Shown: positions 34,572 through 43,354, numbered from the stretch's first letter. The stretch is 64,000 nucleotides of DNA from Actinomycetes bacterium (GCA_021787365.1 JAJYMB010000135.1:43630-107629), one strand, 5' to 3'. The notes: a model not told the origin generated them from the sequence alone. A program made the numbers and translations.

Positions 34572-35006
34572 TCAGGCCGGCCCAGTAAGTGAGGGGCCAG
34601 TAAGAGAGGGCCCGGCTTTTACCGCCAGGACCGGGCAGTCGGCTTGGAGGAGGATTTCCTGGGCGTTGGAGCCGAGCAGCAGCTTGCCCACCGGGGAGCG
34701 CCGGCGCAGCCCGATCACGATCAGGTCGGCCCCGGTCTCGCTGGCGACGCTCACGAGGTCAACCGCCGGCGTGTGCCCCCGAGCGAGGTCCCGCACCTCG
34801 TACTCGACGCCCGAGCTGGCCAGTTCGCGCTCGAGGCGCTCGAGCTCCTCCCGGTTGGTGCTCACTGCTTCGTCGGTCTCGCTGCTGCCACCATGGCTCG
34901 AGTGGACCACCACCAGGCGGGCGGACCGCAGACGCGCCTCCTCGACCCCGCGCTCGAGCGCGGCCCGGCCCTCCGGAGTGGGCAGGAAACCCACGACGAC
35001 GCTCAC
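34572..35006 (-). CDS. Universal stress protein (UspA family)
   Basis: A 144-residue protein with the Usp fold. The ATP-binding pattern is present as GLRRRSPVGKLLLGSNAQEIL near residues 100-120, and the N-terminus is VVVGFLPTPEGRAAL. The GTG start overlaps the livF stop as GTGA, so it ends the branched-chain amino-acid operon. The C-terminus is a short repeat (GPSLTGPSLTGPA) from a duplicated 15-bp unit. It may link transport of the liv substrate to energy stress. Confidence 0.9.
   Translation of the reverse strand: MSVVVGFLPTPEGRAALERGVEEARLRSARLVVVHSSHGGSSETDEAVSTNREELERLERELASSGVEYEVRDLARGHTPAVDLVSVASETGADLIVIGLRRRSPVGKLLLGSNAQEILLQADCPVLAVKAGPSLTGPSLTGPA
34582..34611. repeat. 15-bp tandem repeat, 2 copies
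   Basis: Two copies of CCAGTAAGTGAGGGG-like sequence encode the TGPSL repeat at the C-terminus of the Usp protein. Confidence 0.8.
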
Positions 35007-35743
35007 GAGGCCCCCTCCACCTCGGCCGACGGCAGGCCGAAAAACTCGGCGGTGATGTCCGCCTCCGCACGGAACTCCTCGACCGAACCATCGAAGCCCT
35101 TGCGACCCCCGTGGAGCACAGCCACCCGGTCGGCGAGGTCGAGCGCCCGCGCGTTTTGCTCTGCCAGCAAGAGCGTCACCTCCTCAGTGCCGCGGACAGC
35201 AGCGAGCGTCGCCACCATCTCGTTCACGACGACCGGGGCCAGCCCGGCCGACGGCTCGTCCAAGATCAAAAGGCGAGGCCGGCGGAAGAGCCCCTTGGCC
35301 AAGCCGAGCAGCTTGCGCTGTCCGCCGGACAGGCTCCCCGCTGCCGACCGCCGGCGCTGCGCCAGCACGGGGAAGGCCTCCCAGGTCCGCGCCAGTGCCG
35401 CCTTCATCTCCCGGGACGAGAGCCCCGTCCCGCACGCCCGGAGGTTGTCCTCTACCGAGAGACCGGCGAAGACGCCCACCTCGCTCACATAAGAGATCGA
35501 CGCAGCCACCCGCTTGTCGGGGGCCCAGCCGGTGATCCGCTGGCCTTGGTAGCTCACCTGCCCTCGCCAGAGCGGGACGAGGCCCATTATGCAGCGAAGC
35601 AGCGTGCTCTTGCCGGCCCCGTTGGGCCCGAGCAGCACCACTGCCGACCCTTCGGGGACCACGAGGTCGACGTCCCATAGGACTTGGATGGCACCGTAGC
35701 CGGCGCAGACCCCGCGGACCTCGAGGCACGGCCCCTCGCTCAA
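35003..35743 (-). CDS. livF: Branched-chain amino-acid-type ABC transporter ATPase (LivF-like)
   Basis: A 246-residue ATPase. The start is a TTG at 35743 that overlaps the livG stop (TTGA); the family N-terminus LEVRGVCAGYGAIQVLWDV follows. Motifs: Walker A GPNGAGKSTLLR, signature SLSGGQRKLLGLAK, Walker B LLILDEPSAGLAP, switch LAEQNARALDLADR. It pairs with LivG to power the LivHM channel. The substrate may be an amino acid, amide or urea. Confidence 0.9.
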   Translation of the reverse strand: MSEGPCLEVRGVCAGYGAIQVLWDVDLVVPEGSAVVLLGPNGAGKSTLLRCIMGLVPLWRGQVSYQGQRITGWAPDKRVAASISYVSEVGVFAGLSVEDNLRACGTGLSSREMKAALARTWEAFPVLAQRRRSAAGSLSGGQRKLLGLAKGLFRRPRLLILDEPSAGLAPVVVNEMVATLAAVRGTEEVTLLLAEQNARALDLADRVAVLHGGRKGFDGSVEEFRAEADITAEFFGLPSAEVEGAS

Positions 35744-36504
35744 CCCTGGTGCTCCCCGAGGAACACTTCCACGACGCGCCGGTCCGCCACCGCGGCCCGC
35801 AAGTCCCCCCGGAAGATGGCCATGCCGGCGTTCAATACTGTCACGGTGTCCACGACCTGCTCCAGGAAGCCCATCAGGTGCTCGACGACGACGAGCGCCA
35901 TGCCTGCGTCCTTCAGGCGACGGAGCAAGCCGGCGACGTGGTCCAGCTCGCCCGGGTTGAGCCCGGCGCCGAGCTCGTCCACGAGGAGGACCTCCGGTCT
36001 CGCGGCCAACGCCCGGGCCAGGTCGAGCAGCTTCTGCTCGCCGCTCGTGAGCGCGGACACGCGACGGCTCGCGACCCGGTCCAGGCCGACGAAGCCGAGC
36101 GGGCCCCCCTCGAGGACGGCACGCTCGGAGTGCCGGGACGGGCGGACGAGAGCGACGTTTTCGGCGACTGTGAGCCCGGCCAGCGGGCGCGGGTTTTGGA
36201 ACGTCCGGTTGAGCCCCAGCCGGCACAACTTGTGAGAGCCGAGCCCGGTGACGTCCTCGCCCCTCAGCAACACGGTCCCGCCGCTCGGCTTGTACACACC
36301 CGAGACCACGTTTATGAGCGTGGTCTTGCCCGACCCGTTGGGCCCGACCAGGCCGACCGCCTCCCCGGCAGAGACCTCGAGGCTGATCTCGGATAGGGCC
36401 TGGAACCCGCCGAACGCCTTCGACAGCCCTTTCACCTCCAAGAGGGCGGCAACGTCGGAGGCTTCGGAGGCTTGCGCGCCTACGGCCGGCTCAGGCGCCG
36501 CCAA
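35740..36504 (-). CDS. livG: Branched-chain amino-acid-type ABC transporter ATPase (LivG-like)
   Basis: A 254-residue ATPase if it begins at the TTG at 36504, overlapping livM by 14 bases. No ATG or GTG lies near the domain start (LLEVKGLSKAFGGFQALSEI). Walker A is GPNGSGKTTLINVV and the LivG hallmark GLNRTFQNPRPLAGLTVAENV is present. The signature is ALTSGEQKLLDLARA, Walker B VLLVDELGAGLNP (Leu in place of the usual Pro after Glu), switch VVEHLMGFL. The start is the least certain part. Confidence 0.87.
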   Translation of the reverse strand: MAAPEPAVGAQASEASDVAALLEVKGLSKAFGGFQALSEISLEVSAGEAVGLVGPNGSGKTTLINVVSGVYKPSGGTVLLRGEDVTGLGSHKLCRLGLNRTFQNPRPLAGLTVAENVALVRPSRHSERAVLEGGPLGFVGLDRVASRRVSALTSGEQKLLDLARALAARPEVLLVDELGAGLNPGELDHVAGLLRRLKDAGMALVVVEHLMGFLEQVVDTVTVLNAGMAIFRGDLRAAVADRRVVEVFLGEHQG

Positions 36505-37711
36505 GTCGCCTCGCCCGCGACGAAGAGCTCCGGTGCAACACACGCTCGACGAAGTGCTCCCACCAAGCCGGCCTGTCCCCCGGCCCACCCACGAGCGAGA
36601 AGAGGCCACCCGGGAGGAAAAGGATGAGCGCGAATATCAACAGCCCGTAAACGAGCTCGAAGTACTGAGGGTTGGAAACGCCGATGTACTGGTACAGCGA
36701 GTACAGGGCCAGCGCGCCAAGCACCGGCCCGAGCACTGTCCGGACCCCGCCGAAAAGAGCGAACACTATGGCGTACACCGAGAGCGTCAGGTCGAAGGGG
36801 GTCTGGGCGTAAAAGGCCGCCGTCATCACCGCCCAGACGCCGCCGGCCAAGCCGGCCAGCACGGCGCTGATCAGCCAAGCCGAGGTCCGCGCCCGCACCA
36901 CGTCGATGCCGGCCATCGCCGCGCTCACCGGGTCGGCGCGTACCGCCCTGAGCGAGAGCCCGAAATGGGAGTCGCGGACGAAGACGACCACGAGCGCGGC
37001 CAGTCCTGCCAGGGCCACCGCCACCACATAGGTCTGGTCGGAGCTGAGGACCGCCGGCAACGACATCCCGCTCTCGCCGTAGGTCCACGGCTCGTTGGAG
37101 ACGACGTAGTACATGACCTGCGACGCCGCCAGGCTCGCGAGAGCGAAGTAGGCGCCGGACAGGCGCAGCAGAGGGGCGAGCACCAACCCGAAGATGCCGG
37201 CGACCAGCCCACCGAAGAGGAGCGCTACGAGGCCGGGGAAGTGCCAGTCGACGACCGACAAGGACGCCCCGTAGGCGCCGGCGCCGAAGAAACCCACATA
37301 CCCGAAGGGGAGGTAACCCGTGTAGCCGTAGATGACGTTGATGCCCTCGGCCAGGACCATGTAGACGGCCAGCGTGGTCAGGAAGGCGATGTTGTCGTAG
37401 ACCTGCGGTGCCACCGCCAAGACGCCAACGGTGACCACGACGGGCAAGACCCGGCGCCCCCAACGTCTCTCCCAGCCGCGGGCACCACTCGGCAACGCGT
37501 GGTACGAGCCCCGGGCGGCCGGCGCCACCGCGCCCTCTGGAGCGGCGCCCTCTGGAGCGGTACCCTCTGGAGCGGTACCCTCTGGAGCGGCGCCCTCTCG
37601 AGGTGCACCGCCTTCTCGGGGTACGCCGGCCGCCAGTGGCGCCCCCGCCCGCACCTCAGCCCCCGCGCCCTCTTGGTCTTCCCTCGCCGGCGCCGGGCCG
37701 GGGTCAGGCAA
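36491..37711 (-). CDS. livM: Branched-chain amino-acid-type ABC transporter permease (LivM-like)
   Basis: A 406-residue membrane protein from a TTG start that overlaps the livH stop. Residues 1-75 are a hydrophilic extension with EGTAP/EGAAP repeats, not usual for LivM. The channel domain follows with about ten segments; family marks are LAEGINVIYGYTGYLPFGYVGFFGAGAYGAS, 'SHFGLSLRAVRADPVSAAMAGIDV' and 'VFALFGGVRTVLGPVLGAL'. The C-terminus is a basic, Ser-rich tail. Confidence 0.9.
   Translation of the reverse strand: MPDPGPAPAREDQEGAGAEVRAGAPLAAGVPREGGAPREGAAPEGTAPEGTAPEGAAPEGAVAPAARGSYHALPSGARGWERRWGRRVLPVVVTVGVLAVAPQVYDNIAFLTTLAVYMVLAEGINVIYGYTGYLPFGYVGFFGAGAYGASLSVVDWHFPGLVALLFGGLVAGIFGLVLAPLLRLSGAYFALASLAASQVMYYVVSNEPWTYGESGMSLPAVLSSDQTYVVAVALAGLAALVVVFVRDSHFGLSLRAVRADPVSAAMAGIDVVRARTSAWLISAVLAGLAGGVWAVMTAAFYAQTPFDLTLSVYAIVFALFGGVRTVLGPVLGALALYSLYQYIGVSNPQYFELVYGLLIFALILFLPGGLFSLVGGPGDRPAWWEHFVERVLHRSSSSRARRLGGA
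37532..37606. repeat. 15-bp tandem repeat, about 5 copies, in-frame
   Basis: Four good copies and one decayed copy of GCCCTCTGGAGCGGC encode EGAAP/EGTAP near the LivM N-terminus. Confidence 0.93.
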
Positions 37712-38576
37712 CCCTTGCCCTCCTGGCGAAGAGCCCGCTCGGCCTCAAGAGCACGACCGCCAAGAGCAAGGCGTAGGGGACCATCCCCGTCCACTCGGTG
37801 GCGTACGCCTGGGTCAGGCTGGAAGCCAGCCCGTAGAGCAGGCCACCGACGGCTGTGCCCAAGGGGTTGCCGAGCGAGCCGATCACGATCACAGTAAAAG
37901 CGACGATCGTGAGGCCGCTCCCGCTCGTCGGGTCGATCCCGCCCAGCATGAAGGCGGCGAGAGCACCCGAAGCGCCGGCGAAGGCGACCCCGATCATGAA
38001 TGCCGAGGTGGCAACCAAGCGTACCCGCACCCCCGATGCCGCCGCCTCTTGCTCGTCGGACATGACGGCCCGGGTGCCGAGCCCGAGCCGTGTCCGGTAG
38101 AGGTACAGGTAGAGCACAAAGAGCGCAGGCAAAGATATGGCCGCCGCGACGACCACGGAGAGGGAATAGCCCTGGCCGAAGATGCTGACCGGCCCCCCGA
38201 GCTCAGGCAGCGTCACCTCGTTGGAGCCGTAGAGCATGGTCGCCACGGCCTCGAGCGCCTGCGAGAGCCCGAAAAACAAGATGAGCGAGGCCGTCTCTGT
38301 GTCATCCGAGCGCTTGAGCCGCGGCACCGTCACCTGGTAGAGCACGAACCCAAAGACCAAAGACGCCGGCACCGAGATCGGTATGGCCCAGAGCGGGCTT
38401 ATGTGAGCCAGGCTCGACAGCGAGTAAGCCAGGTAGCCCCCGAACACCACTATGTCGCCATGGGCCAGGTTGACCAGCCGCATCACGCCGAACAGCAGGT
38501 TGAGGCCGATGCCGACAAAACCGTAAAACAGCCCGAAGAACACCCCGCTTATGAGCGCGTACTCGAACAGCTTCAC
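37704..38576 (-). CDS. livH: Branched-chain amino-acid-type ABC transporter permease (LivH-like)
   Basis: A 290-residue permease with about eight membrane segments. Family features are GLNLLFGVMRLVNLAHGDIVVFGGYLAYS at the start, the EAA-like loop 'AVMSDEQEAAASGVRVRLVATSAFMIGVAFAGASGALAAFMLG' in the second half, and 'FTVIVIGSLGNPLGTAVGGLLYGLASSL'. It lies 38 bases after the binding-protein gene, in one operon. Confidence 0.92.
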   Translation of the reverse strand: MKLFEYALISGVFFGLFYGFVGIGLNLLFGVMRLVNLAHGDIVVFGGYLAYSLSSLAHISPLWAIPISVPASLVFGFVLYQVTVPRLKRSDDTETASLILFFGLSQALEAVATMLYGSNEVTLPELGGPVSIFGQGYSLSVVVAAAISLPALFVLYLYLYRTRLGLGTRAVMSDEQEAAASGVRVRLVATSAFMIGVAFAGASGALAAFMLGGIDPTSGSGLTIVAFTVIVIGSLGNPLGTAVGGLLYGLASSLTQAYATEWTGMVPYALLLAVVLLRPSGLFARRARVA

Positions 38577-38614
38577 CTATGACCTCGGGAGCTACCTGGA
38601 CCGGGTTGGCCCGG

Positions 38615-39898
38615 CTAGGGCGCCGGGTACTTGGGCGTACCGTTTACCAGGGACTTCTGTTCGGGGGTGGCCGGGTACACGATCTTGAACGAAAGGCCCT
38701 TGGCAGAGGGCACCACCTGGGCGATCGGCAACAGCTCGCCCACCTGCGCGCCCGTGTTATCCCAGCGCAGCGTCCCCTCTAGCGTCTTCAGCTTCCCGTT
38801 GACCGCGGTCACACCAGCCCGGATACCCGCCTGCGACATGGAGGTCGCGTGGGCGAAGGCGGCCTGGACCACAAGGCCGGCGTTGTAGCCGGCGACGTCC
38901 AAGAAGTTGAGCTGTGACGGCTTGCCCTTGGTGAAAGTGCTGGCGAACTTCGTGAAGGTCATGCCGATGTTGACGTTGTTCAACTTCATGATGGGCGGGA
39001 CGGCGTAGGTGTAGGTCCAGGCGAGCGTCTTGGGCCCGACGTCCTGGGCGAAGAGGTCGGGCAGCTGGCCCGGGAACGGTGTCAGCACGAACTTGAAGTG
39101 GGTGCCCGTGGACTGCAGGTCCTTGAAGAAGGCAATGTCATTATTGGGGTAGCCGAGCTCGAGCACCGCATCGGGGTTGGTGGCCTGGATGGAGCGCACC
39201 AGCGTGCTGTAGTCGGTCTGGGTGGTGGGGACACCCTGGTAGTACACGAGCTTTATGCCACTTTTGGCCAGGAACCCCTTGATGGCCTGCGCCTGGGCTT
39301 GGTCGAAGTCGTTGACGCAATAGAGGATCGCCACCCGCTTTATCTTCAGCTTTTCGATGAGCAGGGCAACGGGCTTGGGCCAGACGGCCGAGACCGGCAG
39401 CGAGGTGAGCACCACGTAGGGGTTGGCGCCGCTGCTGAAGAACGATGTCCCCGAGCCTGTCACGTCGAAGAGGAGGTGCTTTTTGTTCTTGGCGAGCGTG
39501 ATGGCGGGCGCGGTCAGCACCGAGCCGAAGTCGGCGACGAAGACGTCGACTTTGTTTTGGTCGAGCAACTGGTTGTAGAGGGTGGTCGCGGTGGCCGGGT
39601 CGCTCTGGTCGTTGTAGGCGACGATCTTTACCTTGACCTTCTTTTTGAGCGGGGCCACGTACATGCCCCCCTGGGCGTTGACCTGGCTCGCCCAGAACTT
39701 GAGGCCGTTGTACTCGGGCAGCGACGAGGTGGCGAACGCACCGGTGCCGGCATAGAGCGTGCCGACCGTGATGACGTTGCTGCTGGCCGCCTCCCTGGTG
39801 CTGGAGGCGCCGGCAACGCCGCTCTGAGCGGCCGCTGCGATCAGCGCAGCCATGGCGAGCGTACTGGAAACCAAAGCGCGGTGCCGAAATTTGCTCAT
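38615..39898 (-). CDS. livK: Branched-chain amino-acid-type ABC transporter substrate-binding protein
   Basis: A 427-residue secreted type I binding protein. The ATG at 39898 has GGAAGGA before it; the signal peptide MSKFRHRALVSSTLAMAALI ends near SGVAGASS. The mature fold is recognisable: 'VITVGTLYAGTGAFATSSLPEYNGLKFWASQVNAQGG', 'VKIVAYNDQSDPATATTLYNQLLDQNKVDVFVADFGSVLT', and 'RVAILYCVNDFDQAQAQAIKGFL'. It is first in livKHMGF-usp. Substrate unknown. The operon starts 235 bases from a divergent MarR gene that may control it. Confidence 0.9.
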   Translation of the reverse strand: MSKFRHRALVSSTLAMAALIAAAAQSGVAGASSTREAASSNVITVGTLYAGTGAFATSSLPEYNGLKFWASQVNAQGGMYVAPLKKKVKVKIVAYNDQSDPATATTLYNQLLDQNKVDVFVADFGSVLTAPAITLAKNKKHLLFDVTGSGTSFFSSGANPYVVLTSLPVSAVWPKPVALLIEKLKIKRVAILYCVNDFDQAQAQAIKGFLAKSGIKLVYYQGVPTTQTDYSTLVRSIQATNPDAVLELGYPNNDIAFFKDLQSTGTHFKFVLTPFPGQLPDLFAQDVGPKTLAWTYTYAVPPIMKLNNVNIGMTFTKFASTFTKGKPSQLNFLDVAGYNAGLVVQAAFAHATSMSQAGIRAGVTAVNGKLKTLEGTLRWDNTGAQVGELLPIAQVVPSAKGLSFKIVYPATPEQKSLVNGTPKYPAP

Positions 39899-40098
39899 CC
39901 CGGATTCCTTCCCTTCTGTTTGTCTCCTTCTGCATGCCCGGACCGTGGGTTGGTCGCCCCGCCTGCGCCCTTCCCCCCAGGTGCCGGTCACATAATCGTC
40001 CCCGACTATAGGCCTATCGCTGAGGGTGACGAGCGCAGCCCCGGCGGGAGCGACCATGTGTTCGTGCTCAGGAGTGAACTTTGGCACTCCCACCAACC

Positions 40099-40134
40099 TT
40101 ACTTAGGGATGCCTATATAGACTACCTTATGTAA
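40099..40134. promoter_or_regulatory. Candidate MarR operator and leaderless promoter
   Basis: TTACTTAGG (40099-40107) and CCTTATGTAA (40125-40134) form an imperfect inverted repeat that ends on the first base of the marR start codon. TATATAG at 40114-40120 sits in the middle and could be a -10 box. There is no ribosome site before the ATG, so the message is probably leaderless. Autorepression is the natural reading. Confidence 0.42.
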
Positions 40135-40649
40135 TGATGCGAGCAGCACGCAGACGGGCCGGCGACGGTGGCAGCACCTTGGAACTGGCGAGGGCTCTCT
40201 ACGCCCTGGCGTCGGCCGTGGCCCGGAGCATGCCGAGGGAGATGAGCCCTACTTCGGTGGCCACGCTCTCCACCCTGGACCGCCTCGGTCCGTTGCGGCT
40301 CACCCGCCTGGCGGCCCTACAGCGGGTGGCGCAGCCCTCGATGACCGTCGTGGTGAGCCGTCTCGAAGCCGAGGGCCTCGTGGAGCGCCGCCCCGACGAG
40401 AGCGACGGGCGGGCGGTCCTGGTGGTACTGACCGGCAAAGGCGAGTCCTACCTCCAGCGCCGCCGTGAGGACAGGGCCGCCAACCTTGCCATTTCGATCT
40501 CCGAGCTCGGCCGAGAAGACGTGGCCGCCCTACGCAAAGCCCTCCCGGCCATCGCCCGCTTGGCCGCCATCGAGGAGCCCGGGCCGCACGAGACCGGCTC
40601 GGCCGAAAGCGAGCCGCTCGCTCTTGCTGTAGAGGGACCACCACACTAA
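40134..40649 (+). CDS. MarR-family transcriptional regulator
   Basis: A 171-residue winged-helix repressor. The DNA-binding part is clear: SVATLSTLDRLGPLRLTRLAAL, QRVAQPSMTVVVSRLEAEGLVERRPDESDGRAVLVVLT, then a C-terminal dimer helix. The DxR wing motif (DESDGR) is present. The ATG at 40134 lies inside an inverted repeat. It is 19 bases upstream of an MFS drug-efflux gene on the same strand, the usual arrangement for a MarR repressor of an exporter, and divergent from the liv operon. Confidence 0.92.
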   Translation: MMRAARRRAGDGGSTLELARALYALASAVARSMPREMSPTSVATLSTLDRLGPLRLTRLAALQRVAQPSMTVVVSRLEAEGLVERRPDESDGRAVLVVLTGKGESYLQRRREDRAANLAISISELGREDVAALRKALPAIARLAAIEEPGPHETGSAESEPLALAVEGPPH

Positions 40650-40668
40650 AGGCAAAGGAGCTGGAAAT

Positions 40669-42618
40669 ATGGAGCACGCCCAGCTGAGGGGAAGACATAT
40701 TGAGAAAGACGGAGTGGATCCCTTCAAGGGGAAGTGGCTCACCCTTTCCAATACGACTCTCGGCGTCTTGATGGCGACGGTCAACTCTTCGATCATCCTG
40801 ATCGCCCTGCCCGACATATTCCGGGGCGTGAAGCTCAACCCGCTCACCCCATCCAACACGGACCTTTTCCTGTGGCTCCTCATGGGCTATATGGTGGTAA
40901 CGGCGGTACTGGTGGTGAGCTTCGGGCGCCTCGGCGACATATTCGGCCGGGTGCGTATGTACAACCTCGGCTTTGCCGTGTTCGCCTTCTTTTCGATCAT
41001 GCTGTCGGTCGACTGGATGACAGGCCAGGCGGGCACGTTGTGGCTCGTCATCATGAGGGTGTTCCAGGGGGTCGGGGGCGCGCTCTTGTTCGCGAACTCC
41101 TCGGCCATAATCACCGACGCCTTCCCCGAAGACCAGCGCGGCCTCGCCCTCGGCGTCAACCAGGTGGCCGCCATCGCCGGCAGCTTCGTCGGGCTCATCT
41201 TGGGCGGGGTGCTCGGGCCGGTGGACTGGCGGCTGGTCTTCCTCGTCTCCGTGCCGATCGGGGTGCTCGGCACGCTGTGGTCGTACTTCAACCTGCACGA
41301 AAAGGGCGTACGCACGCCGGCCCGGATCGACTGGTGGGGCAACCTCACCTTCGCCGCCGGCCTCATCTTGGTCCTGGTCGGCATCACTTATGGGATCTTG
41401 CCCTACGGGCACCAGACCATGGGCTGGGCCAACCCCAAGGTGCTGGCCGAGATCTTCGGCGGGCTCGCCCTCCTAGTGGTGTTCGGCTTCATCGAGACCA
41501 AGGTGAAGGACCCGATGTTCCGCCTGCCGCTCTTCCGGATCCGCGCCTTCGCCGCCGGCAACCTGGCCACCCTCCTCTCCGCCGTCGGCCGGGGCGGGAT
41601 GATGTTCATACTCATCATCTGGCTGCAGGGCATCTGGCTACCTCGGCACGGCTACAGCTTCTCCTCGACACCGCTGTGGGCCGGTATCTACATGCTGCCC
41701 TTGACAGCAGGTTTCCTGCTCGCCGGGCCCTTCTCCGGCTACCTGTCGGACCGCTTCGGGGCGAGGCCCTTCGCGACGGGGGGCATGGTCGCCGCAGCCC
41801 TCACTTTCGGACTGCTCGAACTGTTGCCGGCGAACTTCGGCTACCTGTGGTTCGCCCTCCTGCTCCTCGCCAACGGCCTCGCGATGGGGCTGTTCTCTTC
41901 CCCCAACCGGGCCGGGATCATGAACTCCCTGCCGGCGGCCCAGCGAGGCGCCGGAGCCGGGATGACCAACACGTTCCAGAACTCCGCGATGGTGCTGTCG
42001 ATCGGCATCTTCTTCACGCTGATCATCGCTGGGCTCTCGAGCCACCTGCCCGGCGCCTTGTACCACGGCCTCGTCACCCAAGGCGTCGGGACCAAGACGG
42101 CCACGAGGATCTCCCACCTCCCTCCGACGGGGGCGCTCTTCGCCGCCTTCTTGGGCTACAACCCGATGAGGACCCTACTCGGGGGGTCCCTCGCCCACCT
42201 GAGCAGCACCAAAGCCGTTTACCTGACCGGGCGCAGCTTCTTCCCGAGCCTCATCTCGCCCGCGTTCATGGCCGGCCTCAGGGTGGCGTTCGACTTCGCC
42301 GCCGGCGCCTGCGCCGTCGCCGGCGTCGCCTCCTGGTTGCGGGGCGGCAAGTACCACTACCGCGAGGAGACGGAGATGGCCCTGGTTGGAGCCGGCGCAG
42401 CGACTGGTTCGACAGGTGAGACCAGGCAGGAGGCGATGTCTGCTGCTGCGCCGGCGCCGGCACGGGCCGGGAGCCCGGGCGGCGTCCGGCTCGACGAGGC
42501 CGGCGGCGGGCGCCCCGGCAACGGCAACGGTGGCGGCGCCGGCGGGGGCGGCGGCGGCGCCGGCGGCGGCGGACCGCGGGCCGGCGCTAGCGCTGCCTCG
42601 CCCGAGTCGCGCCCGTGA
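40669..42618 (+). CDS. MFS transporter, DHA2 (EmrB/QacA-like) family
   Basis: A 649-residue proton-driven exporter with about 14 membrane segments. Family motifs: 'LSNTTLGVLMATVNSSIILIALPDI', motif A 'GRLGDIFGRVRMYNLGF', motif C-like 'GRGGMMFILIIWLQGIW'. The ATG has AAAGGAG eight bases before it. The last ~75 residues are hydrophilic with a Gly-rich run, probably a disordered cytosolic tail. It is co-transcribed with the MarR gene. A close paralogue lies at 55375-57270 with the same loop motifs (PEDQRGLALG; MFRLPLFRI; ASPNRAG-like). Confidence 0.92.
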   Translation: MEHAQLRGRHIEKDGVDPFKGKWLTLSNTTLGVLMATVNSSIILIALPDIFRGVKLNPLTPSNTDLFLWLLMGYMVVTAVLVVSFGRLGDIFGRVRMYNLGFAVFAFFSIMLSVDWMTGQAGTLWLVIMRVFQGVGGALLFANSSAIITDAFPEDQRGLALGVNQVAAIAGSFVGLILGGVLGPVDWRLVFLVSVPIGVLGTLWSYFNLHEKGVRTPARIDWWGNLTFAAGLILVLVGITYGILPYGHQTMGWANPKVLAEIFGGLALLVVFGFIETKVKDPMFRLPLFRIRAFAAGNLATLLSAVGRGGMMFILIIWLQGIWLPRHGYSFSSTPLWAGIYMLPLTAGFLLAGPFSGYLSDRFGARPFATGGMVAAALTFGLLELLPANFGYLWFALLLLANGLAMGLFSSPNRAGIMNSLPAAQRGAGAGMTNTFQNSAMVLSIGIFFTLIIAGLSSHLPGALYHGLVTQGVGTKTATRISHLPPTGALFAAFLGYNPMRTLLGGSLAHLSSTKAVYLTGRSFFPSLISPAFMAGLRVAFDFAAGACAVAGVASWLRGGKYHYREETEMALVGAGAATGSTGETRQEAMSAAAPAPARAGSPGGVRLDEAGGGRPGNGNGGGAGGGGGGAGGGGPRAGASAASPESRP

Positions 42619-42654
42619 GGAGATGAACCAAAAACCTACTGACGTGTTTTGCGA

Positions 42655-42715
42655 AATGCCACATTGGTCAGTAATTGTGCCACTTAACCGGTCAAAAACT
42701 GACCGATGTGGCATT
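42655..42715. repeat. 18-bp inverted repeat in an AT-rich intergenic patch
   Basis: The arms AATGCCACATTGGTCAGT (42655-42672) and its complement (42698-42715) match at 17 of 18 positions around a 25-base loop. The loop holds a third, direct copy of the half-motif (TGCCACTTAACCGGTCA). The segment is much lower in GC than its flanks. Repeated TGCCAC...GGTCA motifs recall multi-site insertion-sequence ends (for example IS21-type), but no transposase is nearby. A terminator is the other option. Confidence 0.6.
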
Positions 42716-42750
42716 CCCGAGCCGACATTCGTGAGTTTTCGGAGCCCTTA

Positions 42751-42807
42751 GGCCGCCGGCGGCACCGCTTTCCACATCGTGCGGGCCGCCGGCGGCACAG
42801 CTTTCCA
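42751..42807. repeat. Direct repeat of 24 bp with 33-bp period
   Basis: GGCCGCCGGCGGCACCGCTTTCCA at 42751-42774 recurs with one change at 42784-42807. It lies in the 236-base gap before arfB, next to the inverted repeat above. No coding frame uses it convincingly. Confidence 0.85.
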
Positions 42808-42854
42808 AGCTCATCAGGTGCCGCTGCCCCCCGAGCGCAGCTACCCTCACTCAG

Positions 42855-43289
42855 GTGACCACTGCAGGTAGCGGTAGCGGGCTCAGGGTCAACCGGCGCC
42901 TCGTGATCCCCGAAGCCGACCTTTCATGGCGCTTCAGCGGGAGCGGCGGGCCCGGGGGCCAGCACGCGAACACGGCCAACACCAGGGTGGAGCTGGTATT
43001 CGATGTCGCGGGCTCTGAATCGCTCGGACCTCGCCAGCGCGCCCGGCTGTTGGAGCGGCTCGGGCCTCGCGCCCGCGTCGTCGTGAGCGAAGAGCGCTCT
43101 CAGGCCCGTAACCGCGAGATAGCCTTGGAGCGCCTGGCTGAACGGGTGGAAGCGGCGCTCCGGGTGGAGCGGCCCCGGCTCGCGACGGCACCCACCAAGG
43201 CCTCCCGAGAGCGCCGGCTCCGCGCCAAACGCCTGCGCAGCGAGCGCAAAAGCGACCGTCGGGCGGCGGCGCCCGACCAAGACCCATGA
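42855..43289 (+). CDS. arfB: Alternative ribosome-rescue peptidyl-tRNA hydrolase ArfB
   Basis: A 144-residue release factor-like protein that frees stalled ribosomes. The catalytic GGQ is at 34-36 in SGSGGPGGQHANTANTRVEL. A helical part (SLGPRQRARLLERLG) and a basic C-terminal tail (KASRERRLRAKRLRSERKSDRR) that enters the empty mRNA channel complete it. The GTG start is used. Its stop overlaps an alternative upstream start of the next gene. Confidence 0.92.
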   Translation: MTTAGSGSGLRVNRRLVIPEADLSWRFSGSGGPGGQHANTANTRVELVFDVAGSESLGPRQRARLLERLGPRARVVVSEERSQARNREIALERLAERVEAALRVERPRLATAPTKASRERRLRAKRLRSERKSDRRAAAPDQDP

Positions 43290-43354
43290 GCCGCTGGGTG
43301 CTCCAGGCGGGGCGTGTGCTCCAGTGGTCGGCGGCAACGGTGGGATACTGGGCC

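Noticed and set aside
42520..42600. Gly-rich GGCGGCGGC run as a separate repeat element
   Set aside because: It is the coding sequence of the low-complexity tail of the MFS protein, without a fixed unit.
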